Positions 35,305 to 44,655 are shown, counted from the first letter of the stretch. The stretch: DNA of 64,000 nucleotides from Methanococcoides sp052057775 (GCF_052057775.1 NZ_CP195121.1:496001-560000); one strand, 5' to 3'. Program-made: numbers and translations. The notes: generated by a model from the letters alone, not told the origin.

Positions 35305-36600
35305 TCACCAGCAAAGACCTTCGTAAACAATATCCTCATCAAGCTTCTCAGGATCGATCATCTTTCGACCATCGATGATCACCTTCTCCTTCATGCCGTC
35401 GAACTCAGGACCGAGTTCCCTGAACTCATCCCATTCGGTCATGACAAGACAGGCATCCGCACCTTTCAGTGCCTCAGCGGCACTGTCGCAGTACTCTATG
35501 TTCTCGATAAGTCCCTTCATGTTATCAGTTGCCATCGGGTCATATGCAGCCACATCGGCGCCAAGCTCCAGAAGTCTCCTTATTACAGGAATTGAGCGTG
35601 ATTCGCGGATGTCATCCGTCTGGTTCTTGAAGGCCAGGCCCAGGACAGCCACTCTTTTACCTCTGACATCCCCTGCGTGCTTTTCAAGAAGCTCTAGCAT
35701 CTGCAATGGCTGAAGTTCGTTCACCTCGATAACGGATTCGAGGAGAGAAGGATAGTAATCCATCTCCTTTGCCTTGCCGATAAGTGCACGTACGTCCTTA
35801 GGGAAGCAGGAACCACCAAAACCGGCACCGGAGTTCAGGAAATACTCGGAGATACGGAAATCAGCCCCAACGGCCTTCATGACCTCATATGTGTCAATGC
35901 CCAGACGCTTGCAGATATTGCCGATCTCATTTGAGAACGATATCTTTGTTGCAAGGAAGGAATTGTTCACGTACTTGATCATCTCGGCAGTACGCGGCGT
36001 TGTCCTTGTTACCTCGCAGTCCAGACCCCGGTACAGTTCGGAAACAAGAGAACCAGTCCTCTGATCAATACTTCCGACAACGATCTTGTCAGGGTGCATG
36101 AAATCATAGACGGCCTTCCCTTCCCTGAGGAACTCAGGGTTCATGGCCACGCCAAAGTCCTTTCCGGCAGCCTTGCCTGAATGTTCCTCGAGCAAAGGAA
36201 TGACTATATCCTCGGTGGTTTCAGGCACGACGGTGCTTTTCACGACCACAATGTGATAACCGTCCTTCTTTGCCATTGCCATGCCAAGGCTCTTGCAGGC
36301 ATGTCCTACTATCGACAGGTCGATATTGCCATGTTCGTTGGATGGTGTTCCCACGCAAATAAAAGATACATCCGAGTTCTGAACGGCATAATCATAGTCA
36401 TCTGTTGCGATGAGGTTCTTCTCAGCATGCTTTTTCATCAGGTCCCCAAGACCTTCTTCCCAGATAGGAGGGATGCCGTCATTGATCATCTGCACCTTTC
36501 TTTCGTCGATGTCGATGCATATAACTTCATGTCCAAGCTCTGCAAAACAGGCAGCAGTAACTGAGCCTACATAGCCGGATCCAATAATTGATACTTTCAT
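35305..36600 (-). CDS. ugd: UDP-glucose/UDP-sugar 6-dehydrogenase
   Basis: 431 aa. Rossmann start MKVSIIGSGYVGSVTAACFAELGHEV; the catalytic cysteine lies in GAGFGGSCFPKDVRAL; the NAD/UDP-sugar layout and RESRSIPVIRRLLE near the end are typical of UDP-glucose or UDP-hexosamine dehydrogenases. It oxidises the sugar C6 to a uronic acid in two NAD steps, for surface glycans or N-glycans. Sequence alone does not separate glucose from N-acetylmannosamine substrates, though the length and GTPSNEHGNIDLS region suit UDP-glucose type. It is transcribed with the coiled-coil membrane protein. Confidence 0.93.
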   Translation of the reverse strand: MKVSIIGSGYVGSVTAACFAELGHEVICIDIDERKVQMINDGIPPIWEEGLGDLMKKHAEKNLIATDDYDYAVQNSDVSFICVGTPSNEHGNIDLSIVGHACKSLGMAMAKKDGYHIVVVKSTVVPETTEDIVIPLLEEHSGKAAGKDFGVAMNPEFLREGKAVYDFMHPDKIVVGSIDQRTGSLVSELYRGLDCEVTRTTPRTAEMIKYVNNSFLATKISFSNEIGNICKRLGIDTYEVMKAVGADFRISEYFLNSGAGFGGSCFPKDVRALIGKAKEMDYYPSLLESVIEVNELQPLQMLELLEKHAGDVRGKRVAVLGLAFKNQTDDIRESRSIPVIRRLLELGADVAAYDPMATDNMKGLIENIEYCDSAAEALKGADACLVMTEWDEFRELGPEFDGMKEKVIIDGRKMIDPEKLDEDIVYEGLCW

Positions 36601-36690
36601 AAAAAATCACCCCTAAGTACTAAAGTTGTGAAGGATGTATATTATAATAATGGTCTTGCATCAATACAGACCTGCCTTATGGTCCTTCTT

Positions 36691-37503
36691 TCATAGGAAT
36701 ATATGAACAAACAGAATTAAACCTATGGTAAGAACAACGAAAGATACATCCTTCGCCTGCAGTTTTGACCTGTGCACATAGAAGTTGCTGTGATCGTTAC
36801 CATATCCCCTGCAAAGCATTCCTACATATGTCCTCTCACCCTGCTCATAGGACTGAACGAAAAGTGAACTTATTGTGTTACCTACCTGCTCAAGGACCCA
36901 TCTTCTGGGAACATCCCTGTTCCAGACATCGAACAGACGGGACTGCTGTGCCACACGTATCCTTTTGAGAACGCTCCAGAAAACGAAGAGGTACCTTACC
37001 ATCATGGTCAAAAGAAGTGTGAACTCCCTAGGAACTCCGAGCCTTCGTGCAGAGACCACGAAATCGTTCATCTTCATTGTGGAAGACAGGACAATAACAG
37101 AGGTCACGCACACAATGAACCTTGCCATAAGCATGAGGCCGAAATCTATACCTTCATAGGTTATGGTCAGCCCGAAGGGGAGTGATAAGGGATAAACTGT
37201 GAAGGTTTCAATGAAAGGCTGCCTTATAAAAGGCTGAAATATCGCAAGACCCAAACCAAATGGTATTACTGCAATGATCCTTGCCAGTACATAAAAAAGA
37301 TTCAGATTCCCGATGATCATCAATAAAAACAGGTAGCTTTCAAGGATCAATAGCTTGGCGAAGTTCGCATCATCCAGTCTCGGGAGAGCTGCTACATAGA
37401 TCACGATGCTGATAAAAGCTATGATCTTGATACGGCCATCCAGCCTGTGAACAGGGCTGTCCTTGTAGGATTCCCTTTCAATATCGGTTAATCCTATACC
37501 CAT
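36691..37503 (-). CDS. cbiQ: ECF transporter membrane (T) component, cobalt/nickel type
   Basis: 270 aa with five to six membrane segments. The cytoplasmic coupling motif is ARRLGVPREFTLLLTMMVRY and SLFVQSYEQGERTYVGMLCRGYG, the conserved CbiQ/EcfT region that grips the ATPases. The start MGIGLTDIERESYKDSPVHRLDGRIK is typical of CbiQ. It follows cbiO by 5 bases and completes, with divergent cbiMN, a group II ECF importer for Co2+ or Ni2+. Confidence 0.92.
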   Translation of the reverse strand: MGIGLTDIERESYKDSPVHRLDGRIKIIAFISIVIYVAALPRLDDANFAKLLILESYLFLLMIIGNLNLFYVLARIIAVIPFGLGLAIFQPFIRQPFIETFTVYPLSLPFGLTITYEGIDFGLMLMARFIVCVTSVIVLSSTMKMNDFVVSARRLGVPREFTLLLTMMVRYLFVFWSVLKRIRVAQQSRLFDVWNRDVPRRWVLEQVGNTISSLFVQSYEQGERTYVGMLCRGYGNDHSNFYVHRSKLQAKDVSFVVLTIGLILFVHIFL

Positions 37504-37508
37504 AGATG

Positions 37509-38393
37509 TTACTCCGTGGTGACCTTGTTTCTGTTCTGCTCAATCACGCGGATGATCTCATCCCTCGCATCTGTGGGAGCGATCTGGATCTGGGTATCTA
37601 TACCCCCTTCCTGCAGAAGTTCAAAGACCTCAGCTATCCTCGGCATACGCAGATGGGCCTTCTGTATCAGTTCATGGTCACGGAATATTTCTTTAGGAGT
37701 ACCTGTTGCAAGTAACTTCCCATGATCGATAATGCATATCCTGTCAGCAAATGAAGGAATGATATCAACATCATGGGTGGAGAGCACAACTGTCATGTTA
37801 AGTTGCCGGTTCATCCTGTCAATGATATCCATGACCTGACCGGCATTGAGAGGATCAAGTCCTGCCGTGGGCTCATCAAGCACAACGACCTCAGGACGCA
37901 TGGCAAGCACTCCGGCAATAGCAACAAGCTTTTTCTGCCCACCGCTTAGATGATGAGGAGCACGGTTCTCAAAACCTTTCAGGTTCACAAGCTCAAGTGA
38001 AGTCCTTATCCGCTCTTCAACCTCTTCTTCAGACAGGCCCATGTTCATGGGACCAAAGGCAACATCTTCCTCAACTGTTGGGGAGAATACCTGATCATCA
38101 GGATTCTGAAAAACAATGCCAACCGTCTGACGGGCTCTTCTGATAGTCTTCTTTGAGATCACTTCCCCATTGATGATCACCTCACCGGATGAGGGAGAAA
38201 GTATACCATTAAGATGCTTGAAGAGCGTTGACTTGCCAGCACCATTTGCACCAAGGATGGCGATCTTCTCTCCAACATTGATAGACAGATCAATTCTATC
38301 GAGCGCTTTTGTATCACTGCTGGAGTATTTGTAAGAAAGATTCCTAAGTTCAATAATAGGGTTTTCAGTAGCCATGTTGATCTCATCTGCCAA
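37509..38393 (-). CDS. cbiO: ECF transporter ATPase, cobalt/nickel type
   Basis: 294 aa ABC ATPase: Walker A GANGAGKSTLFKHLNG, Q-loop FQNPDDQVFSPTVEEDVAFG (the ECF signature), signature LSGGQKKLVAIAG, Walker B VVVLDEPTAGLDPL, and H-loop STHDVD. The C-terminal 60 residues after the cassette (HELIQKAHLRMPRIAEV) are usual for CbiO. As a single ATPase gene it would form a homodimer. Divergent from cbiM over a 268-base region. Confidence 0.94.
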   Translation of the reverse strand: MADEINMATENPIIELRNLSYKYSSSDTKALDRIDLSINVGEKIAILGANGAGKSTLFKHLNGILSPSSGEVIINGEVISKKTIRRARQTVGIVFQNPDDQVFSPTVEEDVAFGPMNMGLSEEEVEERIRTSLELVNLKGFENRAPHHLSGGQKKLVAIAGVLAMRPEVVVLDEPTAGLDPLNAGQVMDIIDRMNRQLNMTVVLSTHDVDIIPSFADRICIIDHGKLLATGTPKEIFRDHELIQKAHLRMPRIAEVFELLQEGGIDTQIQIAPTDARDEIIRVIEQNRNKVTTE

Positions 38394-38661
38394 TTATCGG
38401 GTACTAACAGTGCTAAGTGACAGGAAGAAGATATATTATTATTAATAAATTATGCCACAATCTTCAAACTATTTTTTTTTGATTTTTATTGAAAAGAATT
38501 TCAGAATTTTGTGCCATATAGCTGATTTACAGATCTTTTGACAATTGAATTCCCGTTAATCTTATATATGTAATTGACACTGTTTGCAGTAATACCAAAG
38601 TAAAATAATGTAATACTTAATCATACAAAAGTGGTAGTATTCATAACAAGGAGGAAATTCA
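38394..38661. promoter_or_regulatory. Divergent regulatory region of the cobalt/nickel transporter
   Basis: AT-rich 268 bases between cbiO and cbiM. Seen are a TATA-like CTTATATATG at 38561-38570 for cbiM, predicting a start about 38592 and a 70-base leader, and the strong AAGGAGG ribosome site at 38649-38655. An inverted repeat AATACT-N18-AGTATT at 38612-38641 falls in that leader, close to the predicted start, and could be a metal-repressor operator. The ATATATTATTATTAATAA stretch near 38430-38448 may serve cbiO. No NikR motif is claimed. Confidence 0.45.
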
Positions 38662-39318
38662 ATGCATATACCGGATTCATTTATGCCTCTGTCCCAGGCA
38701 CTTGTATACTGGGTAATAGCTCTTCCATTCATTTTTATGTCCTTCAGGTGGGCACGAAAAGATATGGATGATATGAAAATACCGATCCTTGCAGCACTGT
38801 CTGCAGGAATCTTTGCCATCCAGGCACTGAACATACCCATCGGAATGGGAACCAGTGGCCACATGGTCGGAGCTGCACTTGTAGCCATCATCTTTGGAAG
38901 TCCTTTTGCCGGAGTTCTTGTACTGACACTTGTATTGCTGGTGCAGGGAATCGTGTTCGCTGACGGAGGAATTACCGTGATGGGAGCCAATATCCTGAAC
39001 ATGGGCGTCATCTCAGGCTTTGTAGGTTACTATACATTCGTTGCACTCAGGAGCAGAAAGATCGACATCAGGATAGCAGCGTTCTTTGGTGCATGGCTGG
39101 GACTCTTCGTATCAGCTATTGCAACAGCAGTAGAGATGAGCATCGCAGGCACCTTCCCGCTTGTACCGGGACTCGTGGCAATGGGAACCTTCCACTTTGT
39201 CATAGGGATCATCGGAGAGGGACTTATCACTGCAATTGCGATCGCAGCCATCGCAAAGGCACGTCCTGACCTTGTGGACAGCAAGATAACAGAAGGTTCA
39301 AAGGAGGCTACATTGTGA
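38662..39318 (+). CDS. cbiM: ECF transporter substrate-binding subunit, cobalt/nickel type
   Basis: 218 aa, five to six membrane segments. The N-terminus MHIPDSFMPLSQALVYW holds the Met-His dipeptide that binds the metal in CbiM/NikM proteins; PIGMGTSGHMVGAALVAI carries the second conserved His. ADGGITVMGANILNMGVI is the third family motif. Ni versus Co specificity is not readable with certainty; both ions are needed by methanogens (F430, hydrogenases, corrinoids). The next gene overlaps its stop by 4 bases. Confidence 0.93.
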   Translation: MHIPDSFMPLSQALVYWVIALPFIFMSFRWARKDMDDMKIPILAALSAGIFAIQALNIPIGMGTSGHMVGAALVAIIFGSPFAGVLVLTLVLLVQGIVFADGGITVMGANILNMGVISGFVGYYTFVALRSRKIDIRIAAFFGAWLGLFVSAIATAVEMSIAGTFPLVPGLVAMGTFHFVIGIIGEGLITAIAIAAIAKARPDLVDSKITEGSKEATL

Positions 39319-39623
39319 CAAGCCAGAACATGAAACTCCTGTACGCAGGAATTGTGATCGCACTCCTTATATCAGTACTTGCACCATTCCTTGCATCCCC
39401 GGACCCCGACGGCCTGGAGAGTGCTGCTGAAAGCGTTATTGATGAAGAAACCTTTGCCGGTCTTGAAGAAGCAGAGCCAGCGATCGAATCCCCTATGCCT
39501 GATTACTCCATAGAAGGACAGGGCAAGCTCGGAGAGGTCATTGCCATTTCCGCGGGAACGATAGCTATCCTCCTCATAAGCTTTGGTCTTGGAAAGGTTC
39601 TGAAAGCGAACAAGGCTAACTGA
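39315..39623 (+). CDS. cbiN: ECF transporter auxiliary subunit, CbiN/NikN (PDGLE) type
   Basis: 102 aa with two membrane segments (about residues 7-28 and 75-96) around an extracellular loop. The loop holds SPDPDGLESAAESVI, the PDGLE motif that names this family. It overlaps cbiM by 4 bases and would support metal loading of CbiM. A strong terminator hairpin follows. Confidence 0.9.
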   Translation: MTSQNMKLLYAGIVIALLISVLAPFLASPDPDGLESAAESVIDEETFAGLEEAEPAIESPMPDYSIEGQGKLGEVIAISAGTIAILLISFGLGKVLKANKAN

Positions 39624-39635
39624 AAATATGATAAA

Positions 39636-39664
39636 GGAGGAGATAGCTCCTCCACTCTTTTTTT
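39636..39664 (+). terminator. Hairpin and T-run after cbiN
   Basis: A perfect 7-bp stem GGAGGAG-ATAG-CTCCTCC is followed by ACTC and a run of seven Ts. It lies 13 bases after the cbiN stop and also precedes the end of the convergent PIN-ATPase gene. Confidence 0.75.
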
Positions 39665-39676
39665 GAATATTTTATC

Positions 39677-41563
39677 TTACAAAACTTTCACAAGGATGGA
39701 CTCACCGTCATCCACTGCATCCATTATACTGTGTGCAATTGCAGAATTGCTCCTGACCTTTACATCTCCATGGCGACCCACCGTTGCAGTGAAAAGATAT
39801 GTATCGCCTGCATATATCTCAACGTCCTGTGAAGCGATCTCGGGGACGTTCAGTATAACGTGTTTCTTTGTGTGCTCGATGGTTGGACGATAGGAGCTTC
39901 CAGAGAACCTGTTACGTTCTGCATCCAGGCTCTTTTCTGAAGTCCTGCCCTTGACCTTAGTCTTACGGACCTGCTCCTTGAGCTCACGAACATCGATATG
40001 GACACCTACGATCCTTTCGATCTCATCGATAACAGCACCGCCCTTACCGATCACCTTCGATATCTCGCTCTCAAAGACCTTCACGACGGCACTTGTGTCG
40101 GAGACCATCTCAACCTCGACGGGGCCACGGGTATAGCGCTGAACAACGTCCCTGATCTCATTTTCTGCAAGGGACCATACCGGCTTTCTTCCTCCACCTG
40201 AAGTGGAGATCGGCATCACGACGACCTGCTCACCGAAGGTGTAGATCTCGAACTCCGGGGTCGATGTCTCAAAGTCGGAAACGACGATGACAGGTCTTGC
40301 AAGATCATCCTCCATCATTCCTGAAGGCACCTTTACGGTAAATTCAAGGGTCTGTACCTGGGCAACTTCTCCCCTGTCAATAAAGATGACTGTATCAACT
40401 ACCTGAGGAATGACACCAAGCTCCACCCTGCCAATGAGCCTTTGTACGGCATCTATGGCACGGTTGGCATGCACAACACCGATCATACCGACGCCTGCAA
40501 GCCTCATGTCAGCAAATATCTCGAAGTCACGGGTCTTGCGCACCTCATCGTATATCGTGTAGTCGGGCCTTACGAGCAATAGCACATCTGCTGTCTTTTC
40601 CATGCTCCCTTCAAGAGGTGCGTACTGTGTGATCTCTCTTGGAACCTGCAGATCCCTTGGGGATTCCATGGTCTTTACAACGTAATCATGCTCATGCAGG
40701 AAAGTGGCAACACCTGCACCGAATGTGGACTTCCCCGCTCCCGGCGGACCTGCCACGAGTATTCCGCGCTGTGCAAGGATCCTCTCCTTGAGCTTATCTC
40801 CCAGGCGGTACTCATCCAGCTTCACCGATGCCACAGGACGCACCGCTGTGATCTCTATGTCATCCGAGAACGGAGGATTCGAGATGGCTATACGCATGTC
40901 ACGTATCTGCAATACGGTTGCCCCCTTAAGTGACATCTCGATGAATGACTCCGAATCGGCACGTGCACGCTCAAGAAGCTCACGGGTTATCTCTTTCAGC
41001 TCTCCTGAAGTGCATGGAGTATCCCTTATTTCCACGAATTTCACATTCCTGATGGAACCGCGCTTGGCCATTGGGACAACTTTGTTCTTCAGGTGTACGG
41101 ACATCGTATCGTCAGTGAAGAAATCCTCAATATGCAGAGTTATAAACTCGGCCTTTCTGGGTGGAAGGTACTCAACGTCCATTCCCTTTGCAACAGCAAC
41201 ATCATACTGCACCCTGTCACCAGTCATAAAGGTAGCACCTGCTTCTTCCGCACAGGAGCGGATGATGGCATCCACCGCACCTTCGCCGGCATATCTCCTC
41301 TCTTCAGCCGTAGGGCGCTCACCCATAAAAGAAATGTCTATAATACCATCTTTTGCCATTTCCTGAAGTTGCTTTAGCTCATCCAGACCTTTGTTGCCGA
41401 TCTCCAGGCCCCGGTTCGCCTGTGATTCAAGTTCTGCGACCATGGCCTCAGGAATGATGATCGAAGCCCCTTCATATCCCCCTTCAACGATCATATCAGA
41501 TACAAGACCATCAATAATGACACTTGTATCCGGTACTATCCTAGTAATCTCTTTATTTCCCAT
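39677..41563 (-). CDS. PIN-ATPase-KH protein (PINA type)
   Basis: 628 aa with three parts: an N-terminal PIN domain (VPDTSVIIDGLV and an acidic set GDRVQYDVA), a VirB11/PilT-like ATPase (Walker A GPPGAGKSTFG, Walker B YTIYDEVRK, and GMIGVVHANRAIDA), and a C-terminal KH domain (SKVIGKGGAVIDEIERIVG). This is the archaeal PINA family; a crenarchaeal member is known as a DNA translocase/helicase that works with Holliday-junction proteins. The Met at the window position 41563 begins MGNKEITRIVPD. Sequence shows no type IV pilus operon around it, so DNA or RNA remodelling is the better inference. Confidence 0.9.
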   Translation of the reverse strand: MGNKEITRIVPDTSVIIDGLVSDMIVEGGYEGASIIIPEAMVAELESQANRGLEIGNKGLDELKQLQEMAKDGIIDISFMGERPTAEERRYAGEGAVDAIIRSCAEEAGATFMTGDRVQYDVAVAKGMDVEYLPPRKAEFITLHIEDFFTDDTMSVHLKNKVVPMAKRGSIRNVKFVEIRDTPCTSGELKEITRELLERARADSESFIEMSLKGATVLQIRDMRIAISNPPFSDDIEITAVRPVASVKLDEYRLGDKLKERILAQRGILVAGPPGAGKSTFGAGVATFLHEHDYVVKTMESPRDLQVPREITQYAPLEGSMEKTADVLLLVRPDYTIYDEVRKTRDFEIFADMRLAGVGMIGVVHANRAIDAVQRLIGRVELGVIPQVVDTVIFIDRGEVAQVQTLEFTVKVPSGMMEDDLARPVIVVSDFETSTPEFEIYTFGEQVVVMPISTSGGGRKPVWSLAENEIRDVVQRYTRGPVEVEMVSDTSAVVKVFESEISKVIGKGGAVIDEIERIVGVHIDVRELKEQVRKTKVKGRTSEKSLDAERNRFSGSSYRPTIEHTKKHVILNVPEIASQDVEIYAGDTYLFTATVGRHGDVKVRSNSAIAHSIMDAVDDGESILVKVL

Positions 41564-41699
41564 AAAAAGAACTAGCGTTCAAAACTATTTAACACAACTG
41601 ACAGGAAAGTAATGAAACAGAAGAGAAAAAGAGAAAGGATAGAGATATTGTTCTAGATCCAAAGGAACAAATAGGTTCCCTGAAGCAGTTCTTTAAAGA

Positions 41700-42065
41700 T
41701 CAATAGACATCTTCAGGATCAAACACCTTTTCCCCGACAACATCGCCCTCAATGTTGCGGTAGAAACATGAACGATGTCCAGTGTGGCATGCCCCGCCTT
41801 TCTGTTCGATCTTCATTACGATCGCATCCATGTCGCAATCTATAAGCATCTCATGCACTTTCTGCATGTGACCGGAGCTTTCTCCCTTCTTCCAGAGCTT
41901 TTGCCTGCTGCGGCTCCAGTAGTGAGCGATACCGGTATCAATGGTAAGTTTGAGGGATTCCCTGTTCATGTAGGCAACCATCAGGACCTCGTTGGTCTTA
42001 TTATCCTGTGCAATGGCAATTATAAGACCATTGTCATCATATTTGAGGTTATCAAGATCTAACAT
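41700..42065 (-). CDS. hisI: Phosphoribosyl-AMP cyclohydrolase
   Basis: 121 aa, the stand-alone cyclohydrolase without the HisE half. Metal-binding motifs are DCDMDAIVMKIEQKG and ACHTGHRSCFYR; WSRSRQKLWKKGESSGH is the substrate region. It opens the phosphoribosyl-AMP ring in histidine synthesis. It stands alone, far from hisF and hisH. Confidence 0.95.
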   Translation of the reverse strand: MLDLDNLKYDDNGLIIAIAQDNKTNEVLMVAYMNRESLKLTIDTGIAHYWSRSRQKLWKKGESSGHMQKVHEMLIDCDMDAIVMKIEQKGGACHTGHRSCFYRNIEGDVVGEKVFDPEDVY

Positions 42066-42188
42066 ACTGATCAGTTAATACACATACTATAACTATAAAA
42101 ACTAAGAGGAATCAATATGTAGTGATTATAAATCTGGTGTGTAGAAACTTCATTTGAACATTTTTTACATACATGACAAGGTGAAAGC

Positions 42189-42953
42189 ATGGATTACAGT
42201 TTCGATGGGTCAGGGGGTTACAGAGTTCCGACTGGTGTGGTAGGACTTGACGTTCAACTTGGAGGCGGGGTCCCTCCGGGAACGACTATATTATTGATCG
42301 CAGAGCCCGGTGCAAGCTCGGAAATATTTGCACAGCAGTTCGTCTATGGCGGTCTGGTGAACAATGAAGAAGTTTATTATTATTCTGCCGAACATCCATT
42401 TCAGGAAATAATCGGTGATATGAAGAACTTCGGCTGGGATATTGATGAATATGTTGAGAATGGAAGCATGGATTTTGTTGATGCTTACACCCCAAGGTTA
42501 TGCAACATTCTTCCAAAAGAAATCGCATGCAGTCTTTCAGCCAAGGATTTCGTGAAGCAGAACACAGATGCTATGAACCAGCTAAAGACGGCTGCCTCCA
42601 AAGAAAGGAAAGGACAGTACAGGGGTGTTGTCGATTCAATATCATATTTCCTCAGGACCTATGATATGAAATCTGTCACGGAAGCTATCGAATTCATATC
42701 ATCTGTCGGAAAGCTCACAAATGCTGTCCAGATCATCCTTATGACCGGAGGTACACATGACCCGGCAGTTGAGAACGGCCTCAAGAGCATCTGTGACGGG
42801 GTGATCGAATTCCGCATGAAAGAACGCGGAAGTGAGATCGAAAGGAGTATACTGATACGTAAGATGAGAGGAATGATCCCTCCTGACAAGACCATTTCAT
42901 ATAATGTAACTCACAAAGGAATTGAACTGGAAACTACGACCAGAGTTCTCTGA
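42189..42953 (+). CDS. KaiC/RAD55-like protein with degenerate P-loop
   Basis: 254 aa single RecA-like domain. It begins like KaiC domains (RVPTGVVGLDVQLGGGVPPG) but where Walker A should read GXXGXGKT it has AEPGASSEIFAQQF, lacking the lysine and Thr/Ser that hold the phosphates. A Walker-B-like GVVDSISYF remains. The C-terminal LIRKMRGMIPPDKTISYNVT matches the KaiC/RadA end. Nucleotide hydrolysis is therefore doubtful; a scaffolding role is inferred, as for several archaeal KaiC relatives (ArlH keeps its loop). AAGGTGA gives a strong ribosome site. The next gene, of unknown family, starts 50 bases on and may be its partner. Confidence 0.82.
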   Translation: MDYSFDGSGGYRVPTGVVGLDVQLGGGVPPGTTILLIAEPGASSEIFAQQFVYGGLVNNEEVYYYSAEHPFQEIIGDMKNFGWDIDEYVENGSMDFVDAYTPRLCNILPKEIACSLSAKDFVKQNTDAMNQLKTAASKERKGQYRGVVDSISYFLRTYDMKSVTEAIEFISSVGKLTNAVQIILMTGGTHDPAVENGLKSICDGVIEFRMKERGSEIERSILIRKMRGMIPPDKTISYNVTHKGIELETTTRVL

Positions 42954-43003
42954 TCGTCTCGTAGTGGAGATCCTCCAGATACTGTGAAAATAAAATATGG
43001 TTG

Positions 43004-44227
43004 ATGAGAATGAAAGAAAAACTTGCTGAACTCCTGACAAATATATTTACAACTTCCGGACACAGTGTCTCTGAATCTGACACTGTGGACCTGATAGTAA
43101 AGAAAAACGACTACAAGACATATATTCTGCTTGCTAACAAGCCTGATCCTGCTCAGATAAGGAACTTTGCAGACCAGATTCCTGATGGTACAGGCCTGTA
43201 TGTCACTATGCAAAATATGGAACCGGAACTGAGAGACTATGCATCTCATGTTGGCCTTATCACATGGGACCGTGATGAACTTGCACTCCAGATAGGAAAA
43301 GCAGTCATCGCCGACCTTGAAGGCAATGCTGAAAATCTTCAGCTCGTGGCTTACAATGTAGACAGTAATGCTGCTTCGGCTGAGGATTCATTGTTCAGGG
43401 CTACCGGTTCATCAGGAAGCTTTGAAGTGGCTTCCGATGCTTTCACATCTCCTGTTGCTTCAGCAAAAGCTCCAGCACAACCTGCATTCCAGGGAAATGT
43501 ACAGGAAGAGAAGGGTACTTTTAATATCTGGGGAACTTCACCTGAGATGCAGCAGGCATCTGCAATGGGAACCTATCAGCAGGAAGAGAGATCCTATATT
43601 GAACCACCTCTGTCAACCATACCGGAACCACAGCAACCTTCATGGCAGGCATCACAGCCCCTCCCTCCAACTCTTGACCTTCGCACTGCACCGATAAAGT
43701 TGCAAAAAGAAAGGGCTGCAATGATGGCAAAGTCCGAGATAGGGATGCCTGAGGGCGTTGTTCTCAAATTCGTACCTTTCTGGAACTATGCGTATGCGGT
43801 CAAGGCGGAACACAGGTTCAAGAACAAGGTAATTGATATTTCCGGCCAGGGCCAGGGTTGTCTTAATGCCCTTAATGGTAACAAGGAAAATCTGGAAATT
43901 TACCAGGTAACCGACAGCGTGACACTTCCTGATGACAACTACGAGATAAAAGCCAAAATGATCGACCAGAAGGAAGCTGAAAGCACACTGATATCGAACA
44001 TTATTGAGGAATACACAAAGGATGTACGCTTCAACAATGTGGTCGGCGAGGCTATGATATCCGAACACAAACTGTTCAAACCATCAATGGATGATATCAG
44101 GTTCAAGATGGAACTGATATATGTTCCTATATGGGAAGTAAAGGGTGCAAGGAACTCTGTAGAGATAAACGCATATACACAGGAGATACTCACGAACCCC
44201 GTGGACGATGATGTAGAGTTTATGTGA
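43004..44227 (+). CDS. Unknown protein with nuclease-like N-terminus and conserved C-terminus
   Basis: 407 aa from the ATG at 43004; TTG 43001 and ATG 43010 are alternatives. Residues 1-110 resemble a restriction-endonuclease-like alpha/beta domain without a clear catalytic set (DLIVKKNDYKTYILLANKP), somewhat like the N-terminus of the HTH regulator at 20.7 kb. Residues 125-225 are low-complexity, rich in Pro, Gln and Ser, and probably unfolded. Residues 230-405 are a compact conserved-looking domain (FVPFWNYAYAVKAEHRFKN; LIYVPIWEVKGARNSVEI), whose two repeated 'aromatic-P-W' turns suggest duplicated halves. No function is recognised. Close linkage to the degenerate KaiC gene suggests joint action. 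Confidence 0.7.
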   Translation: MRMKEKLAELLTNIFTTSGHSVSESDTVDLIVKKNDYKTYILLANKPDPAQIRNFADQIPDGTGLYVTMQNMEPELRDYASHVGLITWDRDELALQIGKAVIADLEGNAENLQLVAYNVDSNAASAEDSLFRATGSSGSFEVASDAFTSPVASAKAPAQPAFQGNVQEEKGTFNIWGTSPEMQQASAMGTYQQEERSYIEPPLSTIPEPQQPSWQASQPLPPTLDLRTAPIKLQKERAAMMAKSEIGMPEGVVLKFVPFWNYAYAVKAEHRFKNKVIDISGQGQGCLNALNGNKENLEIYQVTDSVTLPDDNYEIKAKMIDQKEAESTLISNIIEEYTKDVRFNNVVGEAMISEHKLFKPSMDDIRFKMELIYVPIWEVKGARNSVEINAYTQEILTNPVDDDVEFM

Positions 44228-44331
44228 GAGTTCGTTCGCATCTACCCGAACGTATATATAGACGAAAACTGTATATAGAGACCACAGCATTTACTGGCTT
44301 TAGAAAGTTTAAAAAAATGGAGTGATAAAAA

Positions 44332-44655
44332 ATGATCGAGATAACAGATGTTGCTGCAACAGAATTGAAAGCATTGCTCGAAGCTGAGGACAAACTGGAC
44401 CATGCTCTGAGGATCTTTGTTGCAGGTATGGGATGCAGTGGCATCCAGTACGGAATGGCACTCGACAATGAGATCAAGGAAGAAGATGTCACCGTCGAAA
44501 GCAAGGACATAAAGATCGTAATGGGTCCTGACATCAGCGAACAGCTGGACAAGGCAACCATCGACTACATTGACACAGATGGTGGCAAAGGATTCATCAT
44601 TGACAACCCAATGGCTGCAAGCGGATGCAGCAGCTGCGGTGGCAGTTGCCACTAA
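44332..44655 (+). CDS. HesB/IscA-like iron-sulfur protein
   Basis: 107 aa. The A-type carrier fold is seen as MIEITDVAATELKALLEAE, GMGCSGIQYGMAL (the first conserved Cys), and the C-terminal GCSSCGGSCH, a variant of the CGCG motif. The PGM-type linkage FIIDNPMAASG is typical. It probably carries Fe-S clusters or iron. The C-terminal motif has three cysteines in CXXCXXXC spacing, more than the usual CXC, which is common in methanogen versions. Promoter: two TATA-like motifs (CGTATATATAG and TGTATATAGAG) at 44249-44280. Confidence 0.85.
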   Translation: MIEITDVAATELKALLEAEDKLDHALRIFVAGMGCSGIQYGMALDNEIKEEDVTVESKDIKIVMGPDISEQLDKATIDYIDTDGGKGFIIDNPMAASGCSSCGGSCH

